Source of the DNA: CAJLIR01 sp964408085
GTDB lineage: Bacteria; Bacillota_I; Bacilli_A; RF39; UBA660
NCBI GenBank assembly: GCA_964408085.1
Contig: CAYOYB010000001.1
Span: 130,949-194,948, forward strand
Length of the DNA stretch: 64,000 nt
Reading direction: 5' to 3'
The notes beneath the pieces were generated by a model that was not told where the DNA came from, searched no databases, and worked only from the letters and a program-made list of their open reading frames with translations. Shown here piece by piece: positions 60,485 to 64,000 of this stretch. Each line of letters opens with the position of its first letter. The first letter of the stretch is position 1. The position numbers were made by a program, and so were the translations under genes.

Positions 60485-60850
60485 ATGAATAAACAAAATG
60501 CCAAAGGTGTATATTGGACTTTGCCTCATCAAAAGAGATATTTTGCAACATCCACTATTGCGACAGATAATTTAATAGTTGCATTATCAGAAGATAATAT
60601 GACAGTTAGAGATGTGTATAATTCAATCAATTATGACAATGAAGCCAAAGAAATTTTAAAAGGATTTATTGATAGTGGATATGAAAATTTTATAATGAAA
60701 GATTTCGTTACCCCAAATGAAAAAGGAATATATCGTAAAAAAGAAGAAAATGAAATTGTTCTAGTACCAAGATGTGATTTGAAAAAAGTTATATCAAAAG
60801 AATTAAGAAAAAAAGAAATGGAAAGTGTTGAATTAGAATTTGAAAGATAG
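60485..60850 (+). CDS. Hypothetical ICE accessory protein with LEFER tail
   Basis: The 121-aa protein is unrecognised and basic in its first half (GVYWTLPHQKRYFATSTIAT). ATG 60485 follows GAAAGG. It ends in VELEFER, the clearest example of the shared tail. Confidence 0.6.
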   Translation: MNKQNAKGVYWTLPHQKRYFATSTIATDNLIVALSEDNMTVRDVYNSINYDNEAKEILKGFIDSGYENFIMKDFVTPNEKGIYRKKEENEIVLVPRCDLKKVISKELRKKEMESVELEFER

Positions 60851-60862
60851 AAAGGAGATTTT

Positions 60863-61549
60863 ATGCCTAACTGGGTAAAAACAATTGTAAAAACTAAACC
60901 TGAAGTATTAAAAGATGTAATGAGTAAATATTCTAATGATGGTAAATTTTCCTTTGATAAAGTTATACCAATGCCAAAAGATTTAGATATAGATGCAGGT
61001 AGTAGTGGTGAACTAGGACTGATGTTTTTATTTTTGGAGAGTAAAGATGATATTTTTAAATTAAAGATTAATAGAGTTTTTCATTCCTTAAATCCTTTTC
61101 ATAGTGATATATATAGGGATAGAAGATTTGAAGAAATAGAAGAGCATTTTGACAAGTATAATGAAGATCCAGAATTTATAAAGAATGTAGAATTAGGTAA
61201 AAAATATATTAGTAATTATGAAAAATATGGTCATGCAACTTGGTATGAATGGTGTACTGATAAATGGGGAACAAAATGGGACTTAAATTCATTTCAGAGC
61301 AATCAAGACACTATGATATTTGAAACAGCATGGGGATTTGCAGGAAACGTTATATTAGAATTATCACATAAATATCCTAATGATATATTCAAATGTGAAT
61401 TTGCTGATGAAGGCATAATAGAAAATTCTGGAAGTTTAAGTATACAAGATGGTAATGTTGTAGAAGAACGATATAAATTATCAGAAGATGAGAGAGATGC
61501 AATTTGGAATACCTGTATAGAAGAAGATTTAGAACAGGGAAAAAATTGA
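60863..61549 (+). CDS. YubB/Api92-like ferredoxin-fold protein
   Basis: The 228-aa protein begins MPNWVKT and contains ATWYEWCTDKWGTKWD (about residues 127-142). Both are hallmarks of the Api92/YubB-like ferredoxin-fold family common on plasmids, phages and ICEs, with unknown role. It ends at TGA, but the frame continues 13 sense codons (EAVEMNLEEEIDK) to TAG at 61591. That extension resembles the tail motif of neighbouring proteins. AAAGGAG precedes the ATG. Confidence 0.8.
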   Translation: MPNWVKTIVKTKPEVLKDVMSKYSNDGKFSFDKVIPMPKDLDIDAGSSGELGLMFLFLESKDDIFKLKINRVFHSLNPFHSDIYRDRRFEEIEEHFDKYNEDPEFIKNVELGKKYISNYEKYGHATWYEWCTDKWGTKWDLNSFQSNQDTMIFETAWGFAGNVILELSHKYPNDIFKCEFADEGIIENSGSLSIQDGNVVEERYKLSEDERDAIWNTCIEEDLEQGKN

Positions 61550-61592
61550 GAAGCTGTTGAAATGAATTTAGAAGAGGAGATCGATAAATAGA

Positions 61593-62459
61593 ATGGGACA
61601 ATATCATAAGTTTATGAATTTTGATAAAAAGGAAATTCTAGAACCACCAGGAGTTTTAAAATTGATGGAGTGGAGTTACCAAAGAAATGAATATATGCTT
61701 CAAATAGAAAACTTGTTAAAAACAACTTGGAAGGGAGATAGAGTATTAGTTATTGGTGATTATGCTCCTGACTTCTATGAAGAAGAATATTCTAGTAATC
61801 TCTTAAAAAATATTCGTGAAGAAAATAAAGATTATAATGTAAATAATATATATCATTATCCATATAAAATAATTGAAAATTCATCTTTTTACTCTAATCG
61901 TCTTCCTTCACGATATATCTATAATGATACATTAAAAGAATATATTGATCTAAAAAAACAACCTATACAATGGGTTTGCTATGATGAAAATCTAAATCTT
62001 ATTGATGGTAATAAAATCCATCCTTTAAGTTTAGTTTTATCATGTTGTAATGGAGCAGGTGGTGGCGATTATTATGCCGAAAATATAGAACAAGTCGGTT
62101 GTTGGGCTGAAACTTCAGGAAGTTTAAGATTATCTGATGAATTATTAGATTTAGATTATAAAGAAGCTAATCTAATATTTAACGAATTTAGTAAAAAGAA
62201 AGATAATGTTGAAATAATTATAGATTATGTAACTGAAAATTTTACAATAGACAATATAAAGAAGGTAGAAAATTTAAAATTTCCTCCTTCTTTCTTTTTA
62301 GATGAAAATGATAAAGCAAAGATTATTGAACAATCAATTCAGAATATTAAGGATAAAGAATTAAAAAAAGATACTAAAGATAGTTCTTTAGAAAAAGCTA
62401 TTACAGATATAAAAAATATAGTATTAGAAAATGAATCTAATGAAGAAATAGAAAGGTAG
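61593..62459 (+). CDS. Hypothetical ICE protein beginning MGQYHKFMN
   Basis: The 288-aa protein begins MGQYHKFMNFDKKE and contains GDRVLVIGDYA and CCNGAGGGDYY with CWAETSG. I associate this general pattern with uncharacterised proteins of mobile elements, but it has no known function. The N-terminal GQYH could mark a processed or catalytic N-terminus. It ends in NEEIER. The last third is helical and charged. Confidence 0.65.
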   Translation: MGQYHKFMNFDKKEILEPPGVLKLMEWSYQRNEYMLQIENLLKTTWKGDRVLVIGDYAPDFYEEEYSSNLLKNIREENKDYNVNNIYHYPYKIIENSSFYSNRLPSRYIYNDTLKEYIDLKKQPIQWVCYDENLNLIDGNKIHPLSLVLSCCNGAGGGDYYAENIEQVGCWAETSGSLRLSDELLDLDYKEANLIFNEFSKKKDNVEIIIDYVTENFTIDNIKKVENLKFPPSFFLDENDKAKIIEQSIQNIKDKELKKDTKDSSLEKAITDIKNIVLENESNEEIER

Positions 62460-62467
62460 ATTATATT

Positions 62468-62662
62468 ATGAATAAACAATTAGAAAAAAAGATTGAGCGA
62501 TTAGAATTGCTAAAATCTAAAGAAGTAGAAAAAATAAATAAAATTAATGAAATAATAAGTGGTTATGATAAGGAATTAAAAGTTCTATACGATTATAAAA
62601 AGCAGCAAGAAAAAATATATCAAATGCAACAAGACTTAGATTTAAAAATTAAAGAAAATTAA
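62468..62662 (+). CDS. Small coiled-coil protein, DUF4315-like
   Basis: The 64-aa protein is a continuous charged helix (NKQLEKKIERLELLKSKEVE and onward) with heptad spacing. This resembles DUF4315, a small coiled-coil family on Gram-positive ICEs. GAAAGG precedes the ATG. It closes the accessory operon. Confidence 0.72.
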   Translation: MNKQLEKKIERLELLKSKEVEKINKINEIISGYDKELKVLYDYKKQQEKIYQMQQDLDLKIKEN

Positions 62663-62758
62663 TCCTCCATTATATAGATTATATATAAAAAAAATGATAT
62701 AATTATCTCACAAATAAGTTTGTTTAATTAAGTTAATTATAAAAAAATGTAATTTTGC

Positions 62759-62788
62759 AAGCAAATCGATGGATTTGTTTATTTTATT
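62759..62788 (+). terminator. Possible weak terminator
   Basis: AAGCAAATC (62759-62767) pairs with GATTTGTTT (62772-62780) around GATG and is followed by a T-rich tract. The 212-base gap 62,663-62,874 otherwise shows only AT-rich promoter-like sequence. Confidence 0.45.
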
Positions 62789-62874
62789 GTAATTTGAAAA
62801 AAAGTTTAATTTTTCATAATTTATGCAACGGATTAGCAAAAAAAATTGTCTTTATTATTGAAAGGAGTAAAAAA

Positions 62875-63432
62875 ATGAATGATTCACAAATCATAGATTT
62901 ATATTTCCAAAGGTCAGAAACTGCTATTACTGAGACATCTAATAAATATGAAAAATATTGCAAAAGTATAATTTATAACATAACTAGAAATCATGAAGAT
63001 ACTAAGGAATGTTTAAATGATACTTATATGAGTTTATGGAAATCTATCCCACCAAATAAACCAATCAATTTTTCATCATATATTGGAAGAATTGCCAGAA
63101 ATATTGCAATAAATTTCAGTTTAAAGAAAAAAACTAAAAAAAGGAATAATGGGCAACTTGATCTTATTTTATCTGAACTAGAAGAGTGTATATCAGACAA
63201 GAATTTAGAGGATGTATATGATGAAAAAATATTATTATCCTGCATAAATGAATTTTTAGAATCGTTGCCAACCTTAAATAGAAAAGTTTTTGTTAGAAGA
63301 TATTGGTTTGCTAATTCAATCAAAGAAATTTCTAAACTATATGATATGAATGAAAATAATGTTAAATCTTTGCTATTTAGAATGAGATCTAGCTTAAAAG
63401 AATATTTAGAAAAGGAAGGATATAAATTATGA
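62875..63432 (+). CDS. ECF-type RNA polymerase sigma factor
   Basis: The 185-aa protein has sigma region 2 (about 20-85: YCKSIIYNITRNHEDTKECLNDTYMSLWKS) and region 4 (about 125-180: LPTLNRKVFVRRYWFANSIK and EISKLYDMNENNVKSLLFRM). No regions 1 or 3 are present, so it is ECF-like. ATG 62875 follows AAAGGAG; the longer open frame upstream lacks one. Its last codon overlaps the next gene (ATGA), typical of a sigma/anti-sigma pair. Confidence 0.9.
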   Translation: MNDSQIIDLYFQRSETAITETSNKYEKYCKSIIYNITRNHEDTKECLNDTYMSLWKSIPPNKPINFSSYIGRIARNIAINFSLKKKTKKRNNGQLDLILSELEECISDKNLEDVYDEKILLSCINEFLESLPTLNRKVFVRRYWFANSIKEISKLYDMNENNVKSLLFRMRSSLKEYLEKEGYKL

Positions 63433-64000
63433 AAAAAATACAGTTATTAGAAACTATTGGAAAAATTGATGATAAGTTTATCAGTGAAATACAGAATGAA
63501 AGAAAAGAGCATAGTAAGATATTTTATCTAAAGAGATTTGCTATGGCTACATTTGTTATATGTTTAACGGTTTTAACTTCATATACAGTTTATGCAATGA
63601 AAATTACCAAAGAATATAATGCAGCAGTTGGATATTTGCAATCATTAGGAATAGATGTCGAAGATTTGAGTGATTATTCTAAAAAAGAGATTATTGGAGC
63701 AGTTAATGATTACAAATTTGGGTTAGATAATGAAATAATAGATAATTTGATGGATAGTAGTAATATACCAACTAGAACATTAACTAGTGTAACAAGTAAA
63801 GATATAGAAAAATTACAACCTAATATGACTTATAATGATGTTATTGAAATATTAGGTGATACTATTGATGTAGGTTCAGGTTTTTATATTTTAAATTACA
63901 AAGTAGACGATAAATATATTTTATCTATACCATTCACAACATCTGATTCAGAACTTGGTGTTTATGGAAAAGATTTATTAAAAGCATTACAACCTATTGA
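63429..64000 (+). CDS. Probable membrane anti-sigma protein, truncated by the window edge
   Basis: An open frame of at least 190 codons runs off the right edge. It has a ~38-residue charged cytoplasmic N-region, one membrane segment (about 39-57: FAMATFVICLTVLTSYTVYA) and an outer domain containing LQPNMTYNDVIEILGD, a BamE/SmpA-like pattern. Position and topology fit an anti-sigma factor for the preceding ECF sigma. The family is not otherwise recognised. Confidence 0.72.
   Translation, partial: MKKIQLLETIGKIDDKFISEIQNERKEHSKIFYLKRFAMATFVICLTVLTSYTVYAMKITKEYNAAVGYLQSLGIDVEDLSDYSKKEIIGAVNDYKFGLDNEIIDNLMDSSNIPTRTLTSVTSKDIEKLQPNMTYNDVIEILGDTIDVGSGFYILNYKVDDKYILSIPFTTSDSELGVYGKDLLKALQPI

Noticed and set aside
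61389..61607. A minus-strand frame antisense to the YubB-like gene.
   Set aside because: No ribosome site and implausible composition; it is a shadow of the plus-strand genes.
1..64000. Alternative genetic code in which TGA encodes Trp, considered because of the low GC.
   Set aside because: Several clear genes end at TGA with a new start overlapping it and Trp is encoded by TGG throughout, so the standard bacterial code applies.

Overview
The window is very AT-rich bacterial DNA with Shine-Dalgarno-led, tightly packed genes that use TAA, TAG and TGA as stops. A CotY/CotZ-type spore coat protein, a three-LysM protein, an Agr-type thiolactone quorum-sensing locus, long-form HPF and SecA together suggest a spore-forming, low-GC Gram-positive (Bacillota, probably a Bacilli or Erysipelotrichia-like gut lineage). 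The species cannot be named from the sequence. No rRNA, tRNA or CRISPR array was seen.

Positions 1 to about 14,030 look like chromosome. They hold an acidic repeat-containing membrane protein with a zinc ribbon, a spore coat protein and a LysM protein (divergent), a thioredoxin-like lipoprotein, a single-module Clp-type AAA+ ATPase, a small HTH protein, a P-type calcium ATPase, an agr locus, a cold-shock protein, hpf and secA. In the agr locus agrA-agrC (+ strand) converge on agrB-agrD (- strand) at a bidirectional terminator. agrD is only 39 codons long, and its predicted signal core, ACFVFV, is close to the Listeria peptide.

From about 14,100 to the right edge (about 50 kb, right end not reached) lies an integrative and conjugative element (ICE) of the Gram-positive FATA type, inserted just downstream of secA. 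Its left end carries a tyrosine integrase, a protein with integrase-like motifs in permuted order, a DUF6017-type replication initiator and a divergent HTH repressor. Six copies of an 18-bp near-palindrome, AGTTTAC-TAGT-RTAAACT, lie only in front of ICE operons. They sit two at the repressor, two before the next early genes, one before the mating-channel operon and one before the accessory operon, so they look like the operator of one regulon.

The cargo (about 18.4 to 34 kb) includes a MazF toxin with a non-standard partner, a second cold-shock protein, a CAP-domain protein, a membrane-anchored HTH sensor followed by a secreted protein, a chymotrypsin-like protease and a lipoprotein, and a regulatory cluster with a degenerate kinase-receiver protein. 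It also contains an unrecognised island in which a secreted 138-aa protein is bracketed by a perfect 13-bp inverted repeat and followed by three membrane proteins, an ABC ATPase and two anchored proteins, resembling a bacteriocin/export-immunity locus.

The conjugation part (34 to 56.3 kb) encodes two large surface proteins (NlpC/P60-SpaA and InlB-repeat), a CHC2/Toprim primase that appears to start at an ATT codon, PcfB-like and VirD4-like proteins, HU, VirB2-like, VirB6-like, VirB3/PrgI-like and VirB4 proteins, a CHAP hydrolase and two DUF5011 proteins. No relaxase is visible. The accessory operon (56.4 to 62.7 kb) encodes an HTH regulator, DUF4314/DUF3846, an orphan DNA methyltransferase and several unrecognised proteins, many of which share an acidic C-terminal tail ending in Arg. 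The window closes with an ECF sigma factor and its probable membrane anti-sigma partner, cut by the edge.
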